A stretch of DNA of 64,000 nt from the NCBI RefSeq assembly GCF_030548205.1, contig NZ_JAUORV010000012.1:1-64000 (forward strand). Reading direction: 5' to 3'. Below, piece by piece: positions 9,187 to 19,826 of this stretch (positions within the stretch are counted from its first letter, which is position 1; each line of letters begins with the position of its first letter). The stretch comes from Aliiglaciecola sp. 3_MG-2023. GTDB taxonomy: Bacteria > Pseudomonadota > Gammaproteobacteria > Enterobacterales > Alteromonadaceae. The position numbers and the translations under genes were made by a program. Under the pieces are notes generated by a model. The model saw nothing but the letters and a program-made list of their open reading frames with translations. It was not told where the DNA came from and ran no database searches.

Positions 9187-12100
9187 TTAGCGTTCGTTAA
9201 CTCTCTGGTGTAAAGATTGCACCGAGTTAACATTTGCACGATCATCCGCAGCTTGTGCATTCACGGTTGCAAATGCAGCATTTAGCGTTGTGGTATAGGT
9301 GATTTTATTAAGCAAAGCTTCACGACGAATATAGACAGAATCATTGATCGCCTTACGACCCTCGGTAGTGTTGACTATATAGCAATATTCACCATTTTTA
9401 ATGGCGTCAACAATATTAGGTCGACCTTCCGTTAGTTTATTTACGACACTACAGGTTATGCCAACATCATTTAACTGTTTAGCTGTACCTGAAGTTGCCT
9501 CTAAACTAAAGCCCTTTTCAATCATTTTACGTGCAAGTTCGACAACACGATTTTTATCGTTGTGACGAACAGAAATGAGCGCTTTTCCTTTTTGTGGAAT
9601 TGGTGCACTTGCCCCTAAATTTGCTTTAGCATAAGCCTCTTCAAAGGTATCACCCACACCCATTACTTCGCCCGTAGAGCGCATTTCAGGACCTAACAAG
9701 GGATCCACACCTTGGAACTTAGCAAATGGCAACACGACTTCTTTCACCGAATAAAACGGCGGAATAATTTCTTCCGTTACACCCTGAGAAGGCAGTGATT
9801 GACCTACCATTGCCCTAGCACCAATTTTTGCAAGTGCCATTCCTGTTGCTTTAGACACAAATGGAACCGTGCGAGCAGCTCGTGGATTCACTTCAATTAA
9901 ATATACTTCACCATTTTTCACAGCAAATTGTGTATTCATTAAACCCACAACACCAAGCTCTAGTGCCATATCTTTCACTTGCTTACGCATGACATCTTGG
10001 ATTTCTTGACTCAATGAGTAAGGAGGTAGAGAACATGCAGAATCACCAGAGTGAACACCAGCTTGCTCAATGTGCTCCATAATGCCCCCGATTACCACGT
10101 TTTCACCATCACACATGGCGTCTATATCAACCTCTATAGCGTCATCAAGGAATCGATCTAGTAATACGGGTGAATCATTAGATACTTTTACTGCTTCATT
10201 CAAGTAACGTTTTAAATCTTTCAAGTCATACACAATTTCCATCGCTCGACCACCTAGTACATAGGAAGGACGCACAACTAATGGAAAACCAATTTTTTCC
10301 GCTTCAACCAACGCTTGTTCCATATTGCTGACGGTGCAATTTGCTGGTTGTTTTAGATTCAATTTGTTAACCATGTGCTGGAAACGTTCACGATCTTCGG
10401 CTCTATCAATCGCATCAGGAGGAGTTCCAATTATTGGCACCCCTGCCGCTTCTAAATCACGAGCAAGTTTTAATGGGGTTTGCCCACCATACTGCACTAT
10501 GACCCCAACAGGCTTTTCAATGCGCACAATTTCAAGTACGTCTTCTAGGGTAACAGATTCAAAATAAAGTCGATCAGAGGTGTCGTAATCGGTTGAAACC
10601 GTTTCCGGGTTACAGTTAACCATAATGGTTTCATAACCGTCTTCACGCATAGCTAAAGCGGCATGAACACAGCAGTAATCAAATTCTATACCCTGGCCAA
10701 TACGATTCGGACCGCCACCTAGAACCATAATTTTATCTTTATCAGATGGATTCGATTCGCACTCTTCATCATAAGTGGAATACATGTATGCGGTGCTAGT
10801 AGAAAACTCAGCGGCACAGGTATCAACACGCTTATAGACAGGCATAACCTCCATTGAGTGCCTAACTTCGCGCACGTCACTTTCAGCCACATTGGTTAAT
10901 TCAGCCAAACGAGAATCTGCAAATCCTTTGCGCTTAAGAATACGCATCATATCTAAATCGATACCCGTTAAGCCAATTTCTGAAACCTGTTTTTCTAGAT
11001 TGATTAGTTCTTCAATCTGAACTAAATACCAGCGGTCGATATTGGTCAAAGCAAATACTTGATCCACTGACATACCCATTCTCATTGCATCCGCAATAAA
11101 CCAAATGCGTTCTGCGCCTGGTTCCCTGAGTTCACGTATAATGGTTTCTTCGCTTTCCGGATCGTCAATATCGATAATAGGATTGAGACCGTTAACACCA
11201 ACCTCTAAACCACGTAACGCTTTTTGCAACGATTCTTGTAGATTACGACCGATTGCCATGACTTCCCCCACAGATTTCATCTGTGTGGTTAAGCGATCGT
11301 TTGCACCCGCGAATTTTTCAAAGTTAAAACGTGGTATTTTGGTAACAACGTAATCAATAGCAGGCTCGAAGGATGCAGGCGTTAAGCCTCCTGTAATGTC
11401 ATTAGCAAGTTCATCCAAGGTATAACCAATGGCCAATTTAGCCGCAACTTTAGCTATCGGAAAACCGGTAGCTTTTGAGGCCAAAGCAGAAGAACGAGAC
11501 ACTCGAGGGTTCATTTCAATGATGACCATACGTCCGGTGTTAGGATCAACACCAAATTGTACGTTTGAACCGCCGGTTTCAACACCAATCTCACGTAATA
11601 CGGCCATCGCAGCATTACGCATGATTTGAAATTCTTTATCAGTAAGAGTTTGCGCTGGGGCAACCGTAATAGAGTCACCGGTATGAACGCCCATGGGGTC
11701 AAAGTTTTCGATGGTACAAACAATAATGCAATTATCGCTTTTATCCCGTACCACTTCCATTTCATATTCTTTCCAACCAATTAGCGATTCATCAATCAAT
11801 AGTTCACTGGTTGGTGAAAGGTCTAAGCCACGACGACAAATTTCATCAAATTCATCCACGTTATAAGCGATACCGCCACCAGAACCCCCCATAGTGAATG
11901 AAGGTCTGATGATACAAGGAAAGCCAATGCGACTTAGTACATCATGTGCTTGTTCAATGGTATGCGCAATTTCAGCTCTAGGGCATGCTAAGCCAATTGA
12001 TTTCATTGCTTTGTCGAAACGCTCGCGATCTTCCGCTTTATCAATTGCATCAGCAGTTGCACCGATCATTTCTACTGAAAATTCGTCCAATACGCCATGT

Positions 12101-12411
12101 TTATTTAAATCAAGGGCGCAGTTCAATGCGGTTTGCCCCCCCATGGTGGGTAAAATAGCATCAGGACGTTCTTTTTCAATAATGCGTTTTACCACTTCCC
12201 AGTGGATAGGCTCTATATAAGTTGCATCTGCCATTTCTGGGTCGGTCATGATAGTGGCTGGATTGGAGTTAACCAAAATAACCCGATACCCTTCTTCACG
12301 CAGAGCTTTACAGGCTTGAGCTCCTGAGTAATCAAATTCGCAAGCTTGTCCAATAACGATTGGACCAGCCCCCAGAATCAGAATGCTTTTTAAATCAGTA
12401 CGTTTTGGCAT
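9187..12411 (-). CDS. carB: Carbamoyl-phosphate synthase large subunit
   Basis: CarB uses ammonia delivered by CarA, bicarbonate and two ATP to form carbamoyl phosphate for arginine and pyrimidine synthesis. The 1074-residue protein has the expected duplicated ATP-grasp architecture: carboxyphosphate half (about 1-400), oligomerisation region (about 400-550), carbamoyl-phosphate half (about 550-935) and a C-terminal MGS-like allosteric domain (about 940-1074). The repeated [15 protein letters not shown] and [15 protein letters not shown] segments mark the two ATP sites. The length equals that of E. coli CarB (1073). It follows carA by 19 bases. Confidence 0.98.
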   Translation of the reverse strand: MPKRTDLKSILILGAGPIVIGQACEFDYSGAQACKALREEGYRVILVNSNPATIMTDPEMADATYIEPIHWEVVKRIIEKERPDAILPTMGGQTALNCALDLNKHGVLDEFSVEMIGATADAIDKAEDRERFDKAMKSIGLACPRAEIAHTIEQAHDVLSRIGFPCIIRPSFTMGGSGGGIAYNVDEFDEICRRGLDLSPTSELLIDESLIGWKEYEMEVVRDKSDNCIIVCTIENFDPMGVHTGDSITVAPAQTLTDKEFQIMRNAAMAVLREIGVETGGSNVQFGVDPNTGRMVIIEMNPRVSRSSALASKATGFPIAKVAAKLAIGYTLDELANDITGGLTPASFEPAIDYVVTKIPRFNFEKFAGANDRLTTQMKSVGEVMAIGRNLQESLQKALRGLEVGVNGLNPIIDIDDPESEETIIRELREPGAERIWFIADAMRMGMSVDQVFALTNIDRWYLVQIEELINLEKQVSEIGLTGIDLDMMRILKRKGFADSRLAELTNVAESDVREVRHSMEVMPVYKRVDTCAAEFSTSTAYMYSTYDEECESNPSDKDKIMVLGGGPNRIGQGIEFDYCCVHAALAMREDGYETIMVNCNPETVSTDYDTSDRLYFESVTLEDVLEIVRIEKPVGVIVQYGGQTPLKLARDLEAAGVPIIGTPPDAIDRAEDRERFQHMVNKLNLKQPANCTVSNMEQALVEAEKIGFPLVVRPSYVLGGRAMEIVYDLKDLKRYLNEAVKVSNDSPVLLDRFLDDAIEVDIDAMCDGENVVIGGIMEHIEQAGVHSGDSACSLPPYSLSQEIQDVMRKQVKDMALELGVVGLMNTQFAVKNGEVYLIEVNPRAARTVPFVSKATGMALAKIGARAMVGQSLPSQGVTEEIIPPFYSVKEVVLPFAKFQGVDPLLGPEMRSTGEVMGVGDTFEEAYAKANLGASAPIPQKGKALISVRHNDKNRVVELARKMIEKGFSLEATSGTAKQLNDVGITCSVVNKLTEGRPNIVDAIKNGEYCYIVNTTEGRKAINDSVYIRREALLNKITYTTTLNAAFATVNAQAADDRANVNSVQSLHQRVNER

Positions 12412-12430
12412 AGTATTCTTTCTCTCGGTA

Positions 12431-13594
12431 TCAAGCTGAAGTTGAAGTTGTTGCTGATTTCGATTTTTCTATCAGCTCAATAAAATGGTCAAACAAGGGA
12501 GCTGCATCATGGGGACCTGGACTTGCTTCAGGGTGTCCTTGAAAACTAAATGCCGGTTTGTCATTTCTGCGTATGCCCTGCAAAGACTTATCAAACAAAG
12601 ATACGTGAGTTACTTCTAAATTATCAGGCAAAGAAGATTCATCCACGGCAAAACCATGATTTTGGCTAGTAATCATAACCACATCACCCTTCAAATCTTT
12701 AACGGGATGATTAGCTCCGTGGTGACCGAACTTCATTTTTTCGGTTTTTGCGCCGCTAGCTAACGCTAATAGTTGATGGCCCAGACAAATCCCGAAAATC
12801 GGAATCTCTGTTTCCAGAAAGGTTTTGATGGCAGCAATGGCGTAATCGCAAGGCTCAGGATCACCTGGTCCATTGGACAAAAAGATGCCATCCGGTTCCA
12901 TGCCCAATACTTCTTCAGCAGGTGTTGTAGCAGGCACTACCGTTAAACGGCAACTTCTATCTACTAACATACGTAAAATATTATGTTTGGCACCAAAATC
13001 ATAAGCAACTACGTGAAACTTACAATCTTCTACATTTTCCGCATATCCATTTTCTAGCGACCAAACGCCATCTTGCCATGGATAGGTAGTCGTTGTAGTA
13101 ACCACTTTAGCGAGATCCATCCCTTTCAACCCCGGAAAAGCTTTAGCAGCATTCAATGCTTCCGAAACATCATCTTGATTAAATTCATCAACAGTAACGA
13201 TACACCCCTTCAAGGCACCTTTATCGCGAAGAATACGAGTCAATCGACGAGTATCAATATCAGCGATGCCAAGAATGTTGTTATCTTTCAAATAGTCAGA
13301 AAGAGAAGATTGATTACGGAAGTTACTAGCTAATAAAGGAAGGTCTCGAATAATTAGGCCTTTAGCCCAAATTTTTGTAGATTCCACATCTTCTTCATTC
13401 GTGCCAGTATTACCTATGTGGGGATAAGTTAAGGTAATAATTTGTTCAGCATATGAAGGGTCAGTTAATATCTCCTGATAACCTGTCATGGATGTATTAA
13501 ACACCACTTCACCGACAGAAACACCAGAAGCTCCAATAGATGTGCCTTTGAAAACAGAACCGTCTTCTAACACCAAAAGAGCAGAAATAGCCAA
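12431..13594 (-). CDS. carA: Carbamoyl-phosphate synthase small subunit
   Basis: CarA is the class I glutamine amidotransferase subunit that hydrolyses glutamine and channels ammonia to CarB. The 387-residue protein has the N-terminal CPSase_sm domain (about 1-150) and a C-terminal GATase domain with the nucleophile C270 in FGICLGHQ and a downstream GHPEASPGP motif carrying the His/Glu pair. It is the first gene of carAB. The long leader (about 160 bases from the promoter proposed at 13761-13790) leaves room for pyrimidine or arginine control. Confidence 0.98.
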   Translation of the reverse strand: MAISALLVLEDGSVFKGTSIGASGVSVGEVVFNTSMTGYQEILTDPSYAEQIITLTYPHIGNTGTNEEDVESTKIWAKGLIIRDLPLLASNFRNQSSLSDYLKDNNILGIADIDTRRLTRILRDKGALKGCIVTVDEFNQDDVSEALNAAKAFPGLKGMDLAKVVTTTTTYPWQDGVWSLENGYAENVEDCKFHVVAYDFGAKHNILRMLVDRSCRLTVVPATTPAEEVLGMEPDGIFLSNGPGDPEPCDYAIAAIKTFLETEIPIFGICLGHQLLALASGAKTEKMKFGHHGANHPVKDLKGDVVMITSQNHGFAVDESSLPDNLEVTHVSLFDKSLQGIRRNDKPAFSFQGHPEASPGPHDAAPLFDHFIELIEKSKSATTSTSA

Positions 13595-13760
13595 GTCAAC
13601 CTCCTAATTAAGGACAACCCAAGGTTTTTTCGCAAGCTAAGCTCCAAAACCCTATAAAAAACGGGTCGTAATTATTAATTTACATCCCGTTTACTTCATC
13701 ACCGCTAGTATTTTCGGGAGATTTAGCACCTCTAATCCGAAAATTTGGCAAATTCCCGAG

Positions 13761-13790
13761 ATCATACACTAATGGTTTTATTTGATCCAA
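13761..13790 (-). promoter_or_regulatory. Putative sigma-70 promoter of carAB
   Basis: On the minus strand TTGGAT (13790-13785) is followed after 18 bases by TATGAT (13766-13761). Both hexamers are close to consensus (4/6 and 5/6). Transcription would start near 13755, about 160 bases before carA. Confidence 0.5.
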
Positions 13791-13820
13791 TAGATTGTAG
13801 AAAAATTACTAAAATGAGCA

Positions 13821-13838
13821 TTTGACTCAAAATTCATA
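13821..13838. promoter_or_regulatory. ARG-box-like site upstream of the carAB promoter
   Basis: The core TGACTCAAAATTCA (13823-13836) matches the ArgR half-site pattern TGAAT-N4-ATTCA in nine of ten half-site positions. carAB is a classical ArgR target in gammaproteobacteria. It lies about 33 bases upstream of the proposed -35, farther than in E. coli, and no clean second box is adjacent, so this is tentative. Confidence 0.3.
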
Positions 13839-13919
13839 AGTAAATCATTAAAAGGTTAAATTAAGCGCTGAATGGCTATTATTAAGTTTCACGATAACCT
13901 TAAGGATAAAATGTTGGGT

Positions 13920-14723
13920 TTAATTGAGCTCCAACACATCTTGCATTGAATACAGACCTGCAGGTTTGCCAACCAGCCACTTAGCAGCAGTCACTGCACC
14001 TTTAGCAAAGGTTAATCTGCTAGAAGCTTTATGTGTGATCTCCAATCTCTCTCCAATGTCAGCAAATAGCGCAGTATGCTCACCAACCACATCCCCAGCT
14101 CTTACGGTAGCAAAACCAATAGTTTCATGCTTACGTTCCCCTGTGTCACCTTCTCTGCCATAAACAGCGCATTGGTTTAAATCGCGGCCAACTTCATCTG
14201 CTATCGCTTCACCGATAGCCATAGCAGTGCCAGAAGGTGCGTCTTTTTTAAAACGGTGATGAGCTTCAAGGATTTCAATATCGGCGGTATCACCCATTGT
14301 TTTTGCGGCTTGACGAACCAAGTTCAGCATAAGGTTAACGCCAACACTGTAATTGGCAGCAAAAACGATTGGAATGCTCGTTGCTGCGCGCTCTAAGCTT
14401 TCTTTTTGTTTGTCGTTAAGTCCGGTCGTACCAATTACTATTGCTTTTTTATTTGCCACACACCAAGCTAAGTTTTGTTCTATCACATCTGGTAACGTAA
14501 AATCGATTACCGCATCAATTTGTGTTGTATTGGGTTCTAAACTGGCTGTAATTTTAAGATTCTGTTTAGAGATACCTGCTAATTCACCGGCATCCATCCC
14601 AATCCATTGAGAACCTTCTCTAACTGCAGCTGCAACTAAATTAATGTCGCTGTCCAAATGGGCTGCCTCTATTAATACGCGCCCCATTCGACCATTGGCT
14701 CCTAAAATACCAATTCCTGTCAT
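13920..14723 (-). CDS. dapB: 4-hydroxy-tetrahydrodipicolinate reductase
   Basis: DapB performs the NAD(P)H-dependent reduction step to tetrahydrodipicolinate in lysine and diaminopimelate synthesis. From the ATG chosen here the protein is 267 residues, beginning [15 protein letters not shown], which carries the N-terminal nucleotide-binding glycine motif. The substrate motif [15 protein letters not shown], with its catalytic His and Lys, is intact. The frame stays open ten codons further upstream (to 14753), but those residues are outside the family's usual N-terminus and a GAGTGGA element precedes the chosen ATG. E. coli DapB is 273 residues. The dapB-carA-carB order is conserved, but a 325-bp gap suggests separate transcription. 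Confidence 0.96.
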   Translation of the reverse strand: MTGIGILGANGRMGRVLIEAAHLDSDINLVAAAVREGSQWIGMDAGELAGISKQNLKITASLEPNTTQIDAVIDFTLPDVIEQNLAWCVANKKAIVIGTTGLNDKQKESLERAATSIPIVFAANYSVGVNLMLNLVRQAAKTMGDTADIEILEAHHRFKKDAPSGTAMAIGEAIADEVGRDLNQCAVYGREGDTGERKHETIGFATVRAGDVVGEHTALFADIGERLEITHKASSRLTFAKGAVTAAKWLVGKPAGLYSMQDVLELN

Positions 14724-14931
14724 TTTCCACTCATCTCTCATAGTCAATATCAATGATTATTGTGCAATATAAACCGAAAATTTGCAGCTGAAAAAACGCG
14801 ATAAGATATATTTGATTACACATTTATATGGCGGCGTTTTATAGCAATAGGATTTTGTAACCTTATATATATTGATTCAAAATCTGATTCCGCTACATTA
14901 GAGTAAACTAATTTAATGTTGCCCGACTATT

Positions 14932-15459
14932 GTGACTTATCAACTATTAGAAACATCTGACCTACCCGATCCATTGGAAATTAAGTTTGAGCCTCTGCAT
15001 AGACATTATCGACCCACGGCTATTGCTACCATTTGGGCTTTTTCACTATTCTTTATGTTAATTATGACCTTAACCCGATGGCAACCGTTTGTTGCTATTC
15101 ACCCCGAAATAACAGCTATTTATCCTCTAGGGCTAGGGATCGTATTGTTGATCTCAATTCTAATTAGCATTTATTTATATATTGCCATTCCATGCAAACA
15201 ATATTGCTTAACAGAAACTGATTTGCATTTTGCCAGTGGAGTAATATTTCGAAAAATATACAGTCAACCAATTTTGCGAATACAACACGTTGAATTAAAA
15301 CGAGGTCCAATTGAAAGAGCATTTAAATTAGCTTCATTGCAAGTGTTTAGTGCTGGCGGTTCTATGTATACCTTTGAAATACCTGGTTTAAGTTTGAATG
15401 ACGCGCAAAAAATTAGACGATTCATACTAGAGCATAAGAGTGTTCGCACTGATGGATAA
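14932..15459 (+). CDS. YdbS-like membrane PH-domain protein (DUF304 / bPH2)
   Basis: This 175-residue protein has two transmembrane helices (about 33-55 and 65-88) followed by a bacterial pleckstrin-homology (bPH2, formerly DUF304) domain; the segment QPILRIQHVELKRGPIERAFKLASLQVFSAGG is the usual conserved strand-turn region. The likely start is GTG. The downstream gene overlaps its end by eight bases, and the pair matches the ydbS-ydbT arrangement of E. coli. The function of these proteins is not established; homologues elsewhere have been tied to membrane stress. The family is clear but no activity can be read from the sequence. Confidence 0.85.
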   Translation: MTYQLLETSDLPDPLEIKFEPLHRHYRPTAIATIWAFSLFFMLIMTLTRWQPFVAIHPEITAIYPLGLGIVLLISILISIYLYIAIPCKQYCLTETDLHFASGVIFRKIYSQPILRIQHVELKRGPIERAFKLASLQVFSAGGSMYTFEIPGLSLNDAQKIRRFILEHKSVRTDG

Positions 15460-17017
15460 TAAGGAAATAGACTCCACATCTAACAATGAAAGTTGGCAAA
15501 AACTTTCTCCCATTGCGGTTTTATATTTTATTGCAAGCGGTATTAAATTAGCCGCTAATAATGCCATTTATTTGCTTCCAGCCATCGCTGTAAGCTACTC
15601 CACAGTGCAACAAAACCCTAAAATATGGCTGCCTATCGTAATCAGTGTTTTAGCTTTAATTATTGTTTCTTCTTGGCTTCAATACGCTTTTTACTCATTT
15701 CGACTAGTGAATGAAACAGTAGAGATCCGATCCGGTGTATTCTCAAAAACACATGTTGATTTACCATTTGCTAGGATCCAAAACGTAACTATCGACATTC
15801 CTCTTTATTATCGACTTACTCATACTTGTTGTTTACAACTCGATACTGCTGGTTCGGCAAAACAAGAGGCAAAAATAGTCGCTTTACCAGTGGAGTATGC
15901 TGAAACTTTAAAAACGTCAATTCTTCATAAAGAGCAAACACCGAATACACACTCTGCGGAACTAGTAGATAACGCGCAGATTGCCTCGGAACACCCACCC
16001 AGGAAAGATGATAAAGAGCAAGTTCTGAATCAACGTTCAGTGAGCGATTTAATATTACACGGTATTACCAACAATAGAGTTTGGATAATTATTGGCGCTC
16101 TTGCCCCTTTTTATGATGATATTGCTAACTACTTAGCTTCATTTTCACAACAGTTAGGCTTTGATTATCAGCAATATTTTGATCCACAATCATTGGGGAT
16201 TTGGCAACTAGGACTGGCATTTTTCTCGTTAATACTTCTTGCAACACTTTCAATTACAGTTTTGTCTGTTTTAGGATCGATTGTGTTGTTTTACAACTAT
16301 TCATTGGCAAAAACGACAGACAGATATATTCGTCGCAGTGGTTTATTCACTAAACAAGAAGTCTCCATGAAGCGTTCACGCTTGCAAGTGATTGCATTAA
16401 AGCAAGACTGGCTAGATGTGTTACTTGGTAGGATAAATTTAGAACTAAAACAAAATAGCAGTACAGCGCAAAATAACAGCGAATTACAGGCCAACTCCAA
16501 CAGGATACTAGTTCCTTCAGTGACACAAAAAGAGTCAGACGTCATTGTTGAGGATGCTTTCCCTGGCAATAAACTGCATAAAATCACCTTTAAGGAAATC
16601 AGTAAAAGATTCATTTTACGTCAATTTTTGTGGTTGATCCCGTTTAACCTGCTCATAAGCGCAATCACTTTTTCAAAGTCGGGAATAATCGGTATTTTAC
16701 TCACTCAGGTGATAAGTGGCCTAATTGTACTTTTGATATACTGTCGATGGAAACGCTGGGGTTACGCCGATGATGAGGATTATATCTATATTAGAAAGGG
16801 GTTATTCGGTGTGGATTTTTACAGTTTCCCTAAATATAAGGTACAGCAAACTCAGTTCATACAAAGCCGAATGATGAGAAGACGCAATTTAGCCACAATC
16901 AATATTGTTATGGCATCGGGTGTATTAAAGATCCCTTTTATAAACCATGTTGATGGAAAAAGAATTTTAGGCAACGCATTGTACATTGTATCTAAACTAA
17001 AGCGTTCATGGATGTAA
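15452..17017 (+). CDS. YdbT-like membrane protein with repeated PH domains
   Basis: From ATG 15452 the protein is 521 residues. An upstream in-frame GTG at 15440 falls inside the AAGAG ribosome site, so the ATG is preferred. It contains repeated units of paired membrane helices plus a bPH2 (DUF304) domain. Visible copies lie near residues 75-135 (ending in FARIQNVTIDIPLYYRLT), 280-345 (KRSRLQVIALKQDWLDVLLG) and 430-510 (KYKVQQTQFIQSRMMRRRNLATINI). This agrees with E. coli YdbT. The overlap with the YdbS-like gene implies a coupled pair acting in the inner membrane. The molecular role is unknown. Confidence 0.85.
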   Translation: MDNKEIDSTSNNESWQKLSPIAVLYFIASGIKLAANNAIYLLPAIAVSYSTVQQNPKIWLPIVISVLALIIVSSWLQYAFYSFRLVNETVEIRSGVFSKTHVDLPFARIQNVTIDIPLYYRLTHTCCLQLDTAGSAKQEAKIVALPVEYAETLKTSILHKEQTPNTHSAELVDNAQIASEHPPRKDDKEQVLNQRSVSDLILHGITNNRVWIIIGALAPFYDDIANYLASFSQQLGFDYQQYFDPQSLGIWQLGLAFFSLILLATLSITVLSVLGSIVLFYNYSLAKTTDRYIRRSGLFTKQEVSMKRSRLQVIALKQDWLDVLLGRINLELKQNSSTAQNNSELQANSNRILVPSVTQKESDVIVEDAFPGNKLHKITFKEISKRFILRQFLWLIPFNLLISAITFSKSGIIGILLTQVISGLIVLLIYCRWKRWGYADDEDYIYIRKGLFGVDFYSFPKYKVQQTQFIQSRMMRRRNLATINIVMASGVLKIPFINHVDGKRILGNALYIVSKLKRSWM

Positions 17018-17094
17018 TCTAAAAAGCGTGATTAAGACTAATTAAAATAAATATTTATTCGAGGATATTCTGACCTCTTTGGAGAAAAATCAAA

Positions 17095-17796
17095 ATGCAA
17101 AAGAAATTAATCTGGGATTTACCCCTTAGGCTTTTTCACTGGTTACTAGTGCTCGCATTGGTTTGCCAATGGATAACGGCAGAATTAGGTAGTGGATATA
17201 TGGATTATCATTTTTATATTGGTTACTTCACGTTAGGTTTAATTATCTTCAGATTGATTTGGGGGATCGTTGGCCCAAAATACGCGAGATTCAGTAACTT
17301 TTTATACCCTCCAAAGGCTATCTGGCAATATCTCATGTCATTTTTGCGCGCAAAGAATCCGCACTTCACTGGTCATAACCCCCTAGGTGGGCTCATTGTT
17401 CCTGCCGTCATTTTGGTTGTTGGTTCACAGGCAATAACCGGGCTGTTTGCGAGTGATGATGTACTTGCTTCTGGTCCTTATATGTCGGCAATAAGCAGCG
17501 AAACCCAGAGCTGGTTAGACAGTTTACACCATCAAATATTTAATGTTATTTTGGCTATAGCGGGGCTTCATATCTTAGCTATATTTTGGTACCAGTTTGG
17601 CCGAAAAATTCCATTAATCGGGGCAATGTTTAGTGGAAAAAAAATGATTACTGATAAAAAAACCGATACTGCTCAAAACGGTATCGGTTCATCTAGATTA
17701 ATTTTAGCGGTTATTATTGCAATTATAATTGCAGCCTTCCTGTATTGGTTAATTGCTATTGCAGCTCCTGTACCAGAAGTAGACTACTATTTTTAA
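17095..17796 (+). CDS. Cytochrome b561 family membrane protein
   Basis: This 233-residue protein is a small di-haem b-type cytochrome of the Ni-hydrogenase/cytochrome b561 family. It opens with WDLPLRLFHWLLVLALVCQW, the usual first helix with a haem-ligand histidine, and has further helices with histidines at the expected places (YIGYFTLGLIIFRLIWG and LHHQIFNVILAIAGLHILAIFWY). A C-terminal helix (about 200-225) follows. Such proteins pass electrons between quinol and c-type cytochromes. Its convergent neighbour encodes cytochrome c', a frequent partner gene, so the two may share a redox chain; this is inference. A good GGAG ribosome site precedes the ATG. Confidence 0.88.
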   Translation: MQKKLIWDLPLRLFHWLLVLALVCQWITAELGSGYMDYHFYIGYFTLGLIIFRLIWGIVGPKYARFSNFLYPPKAIWQYLMSFLRAKNPHFTGHNPLGGLIVPAVILVVGSQAITGLFASDDVLASGPYMSAISSETQSWLDSLHHQIFNVILAIAGLHILAIFWYQFGRKIPLIGAMFSGKKMITDKKTDTAQNGIGSSRLILAVIIAIIIAAFLYWLIAIAAPVPEVDYYF

Positions 17797-17807
17797 TTAC
17801 AAACGAC

Positions 17808-17839
17808 TTCTTACAAGGTGTTATTCCGCCTTGTAAGAA
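17808..17839. repeat. Perfect 11-bp inverted repeat at the convergent cytochrome 3' ends
   Basis: TTCTTACAAGG (17808-17818) is the exact complement of CCTTGTAAGAA (17829-17839) across a 10-nt loop. The right arm lies inside the last codons of the cytochrome c' gene, whose stop is in the loop. Neither strand shows a strong T tract straight after the stem, so it may be a convergent 3'-end structure, not a classical terminator. Confidence 0.6.
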
Positions 17840-18297
17840 TCATGACAACCTTTACACGATTTGAAGATTGCTCCAATGTTCGCCTTAAGTTGTCCTTCAT
17901 CACCACTAGCAGCCGCCATTTTTAGGTTACTCGCCGCTTCAGTTAATGCTGTGATTTTTGTCTGGAAATCAGAATAGTCTTTCCAAATTGCCGGTAAAGC
18001 TTCAGTTTCAACACTGAATTTGCTGGTGTCGACTGAAAAGTAATCGTCCATCATCAAGGATAACTGCTCAATTCGCGTTGCATTTTTTTCTAATGTCTCA
18101 GCGCTCAAAGGAACGGCTCCCTTCGCCATAGCGCCCATAATCCCAACGTTACTTTTCACTAATTGCAATATAGCTTGACGATATTCTATTGCATCACCTG
18201 CATGCTTTTCCGATTTAGCAGGCGTCACTGCCACTGATGCGAAACTTACAGTTAACAATGTAATACCTAACATCGCAGGAGCGATAATGTTTTTCAT
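17821..18297 (-). CDS. Cytochrome c' (periplasmic)
   Basis: This 158-residue protein has a Sec signal peptide of about 24 residues ending before TPAKSEKHAGDAIEYRQ, then the four-helix bundle of class II cytochromes c. The single haem site CKGCHDSYKAE is at the very C-terminus, as the family requires. Cytochromes c' bind NO and CO at a five-coordinate haem and can relieve nitrosative stress. The early YRQAILQLVKSNVGIMGAMAKG segment is typical. It converges with the b561 gene and probably has its promoter in the 255-bp gap before the chaperone operon. Confidence 0.93.
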   Translation of the reverse strand: MKNIIAPAMLGITLLTVSFASVAVTPAKSEKHAGDAIEYRQAILQLVKSNVGIMGAMAKGAVPLSAETLEKNATRIEQLSLMMDDYFSVDTSKFSVETEALPAIWKDYSDFQTKITALTEAASNLKMAAASGDEGQLKANIGAIFKSCKGCHDSYKAE

Positions 18298-18501
18298 ATT
18301 GACCTCGATTAAATGGATAGTTTATTGGATTCGTCGACTTAGATTTGACTCACTAAAAAGCAATTTACATTGTTATATCATTATAAATCAACCATTAATT
18401 AGCTGAGCACGGTTTATACTGATTTTTTAACACAGTCTGCTTATACACAGTTATTTACTTTACGTAACCTTTACCTAAATTAAAGCATAAAACTTAGGTA
18501 T

Positions 18502-18530
18502 AAAAAAAGACGCCATAAAAATGACGTCTT
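18502..18530 (-). terminator. Rho-independent terminator of the grpE-dnaK-dnaJ operon
   Basis: Read on the minus strand, a 10-bp stem (18530-18521 with 18516-18507, one G-U pair) with a TTTT loop is followed by a run of T residues. It starts 22 bases after the dnaJ stop. Confidence 0.9.
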
Positions 18531-18552
18531 AATCATACCACTTATTTTTAGA

Positions 18553-19692
18553 TTAACTGGTTAAGTCATCGAAAAATTTCTTCACACCATCGAAAAAACC
18601 TTTCTCTTTTGGACGGTATTTTGCAGCTTCATCGCCTTTGCCCATTGAATTATTCAATTCCTGTAATAATTCCTTTTGTTTGCTATTCAGATTCACTGGC
18701 GTTTCGACCACGACGCGACACATTAAATCGCCTACGCTGCCACTTCGCACAGATTTAACACCTTTACCACGTAAGCGGAAAAGCTTTCCAGTTTGCGTTT
18801 CTGGGGTAATTTTTAATTTAACTTTACCATCCAAAGTAGGTACTTCAATATCACCACCTAGGGCTGCAACCGTGAAACTTAATGGCACTTCACAATACAA
18901 ATTATTGCCGTCTCTGGTAAAGATATTGTGTTCACGCACATGCACCTGAACATACAAATCACCAGGATGAGCACCGCTTTCACCTGCTTCCCCCTCACCT
19001 GTCAAACGAATACGATCGCCAGTATCTACACCGGCAGGCACTTTGACTGATAAGGTTTTGGTTTTCTCAGTTCGACCATGGCCATGACATTCACGACAGG
19101 GATCAGAAATAATTTGACCGCGACCTGAACATGTTGGACAAGTTTGCTGCACAGCGAAAAAGCCCTGACGCATTTGCACTTGACCATTACCATGACAAGT
19201 TGGACAAGTTGTTGGTTTAGTGCCTTTTTTAGCACCAGAACCGTCACAAACCTCACATGCAACTAAGGTGGGTACTTTTATTTCAACGCTCTTTCCGCGC
19301 ACCGCTTCTTCTAAGCTCAGCTCCAAATTATATCGTAAGTCAGAACCTTGACGAGCACGTGATTGACGTCCGCCGCGACCACCTCCGCCGAAAATATCAC
19401 CGAAGACATCGCCAAAAATATCACCAAAATCAGCACCACCACCAAAGCCAGCGCCGCCTCGGTTAGGATCAACGCCAGCGTGACCATATTGATCATAGGC
19501 CGCTCGTTTTTGCGAATCGGTTAGGATTTCGTGAGCTTCTTGCACCTCTTTAAATTTTTCTTCCATGCCTTTATCACCCTTAGTTCTATCCGGGTGATAC
19601 TTCATGGCGAGGCGTTTGTATGCCTTTTTAATTTCGCGCTCGTCAGCACTTTTGCTAACTCCAAGCACTTCATAATAGTCTCGCTTCGACAT
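18553..19692 (-). CDS. dnaJ: Chaperone DnaJ (Hsp40)
   Basis: DnaJ delivers substrates to DnaK and stimulates its ATPase. From ATG 19692, which opens [11 protein letters not shown] and has an AAGGA site upstream, the protein is 379 residues, the normal length. The frame continues 44 codons upstream but that part has no family similarity. Domains are the J domain with HPD at 33-35, a Gly/Phe-rich linker ([20 protein letters not shown]), four zinc-binding CxxCxGxG repeats ([32 protein letters not shown]), and the C-terminal substrate-binding and dimerisation parts. It is the last gene of the chaperone operon, 203 bases after dnaK. Confidence 0.97.
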   Translation of the reverse strand: MSKRDYYEVLGVSKSADEREIKKAYKRLAMKYHPDRTKGDKGMEEKFKEVQEAHEILTDSQKRAAYDQYGHAGVDPNRGGAGFGGGADFGDIFGDVFGDIFGGGGRGGRQSRARQGSDLRYNLELSLEEAVRGKSVEIKVPTLVACEVCDGSGAKKGTKPTTCPTCHGNGQVQMRQGFFAVQQTCPTCSGRGQIISDPCRECHGHGRTEKTKTLSVKVPAGVDTGDRIRLTGEGEAGESGAHPGDLYVQVHVREHNIFTRDGNNLYCEVPLSFTVAALGGDIEVPTLDGKVKLKITPETQTGKLFRLRGKGVKSVRSGSVGDLMCRVVVETPVNLNSKQKELLQELNNSMGKGDEAAKYRPKEKGFFDGVKKFFDDLTS

Positions 19693-19775
19693 ATCGCTTG
19701 TGTATCCTTTTTGATGACAAACACAACATAGTGTGTTTGAACGTGAGCAACTGTAGATGCCCTTATTATTCGGGC

Positions 19776-19821
19776 TTATCCCCTTGCCACCTAAACGCGA
19801 AATTAAGTAACAAGGGGATAA
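19776..19821. repeat. 11-bp inverted repeat in the dnaK-dnaJ spacer
   Basis: TTATCCCCTTG (19776-19786) pairs exactly with CAAGGGGATAA (19811-19821) over a 24-nt loop, between the stem-loop just after dnaK and the dnaJ ribosome site. With the flanking GCCC/GGGC mini-stem near 19759-19775, the whole spacer is predicted to be highly structured on the mRNA. Confidence 0.6.
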
Positions 19822-19826
19822 CACTT

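Larger units (their letters stand above)
13595..13919. other. carA upstream / dapB downstream intergenic region (325 bp)
   Basis: No gene is seen here. Reading toward carA on the minus strand, the region holds an ARG-box-like element (13821-13838), a sigma-70-type promoter (13761-13790), and in the untranslated leader an 8-bp perfect inverted repeat, ATTTTCGG at 13710-13717 paired with CCGAAAAT at 13737-13744. The dapB 3' end contributes a short CCTTAAGG palindrome near 13900 with no T tract. No leader peptide with a pyrimidine or arginine codon run was found. Confidence 0.6.

Noticed and set aside
11511-11780. Minus-strand frame inside carB
   Set aside because: It lies wholly within the intact carB gene in another frame, with no independent support.
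19693-19824. 44-codon extension of dnaJ
   Set aside because: The J domain starts at the ATG at 19692, which has its own AAGGA site; the extension covers the spacer hairpin.
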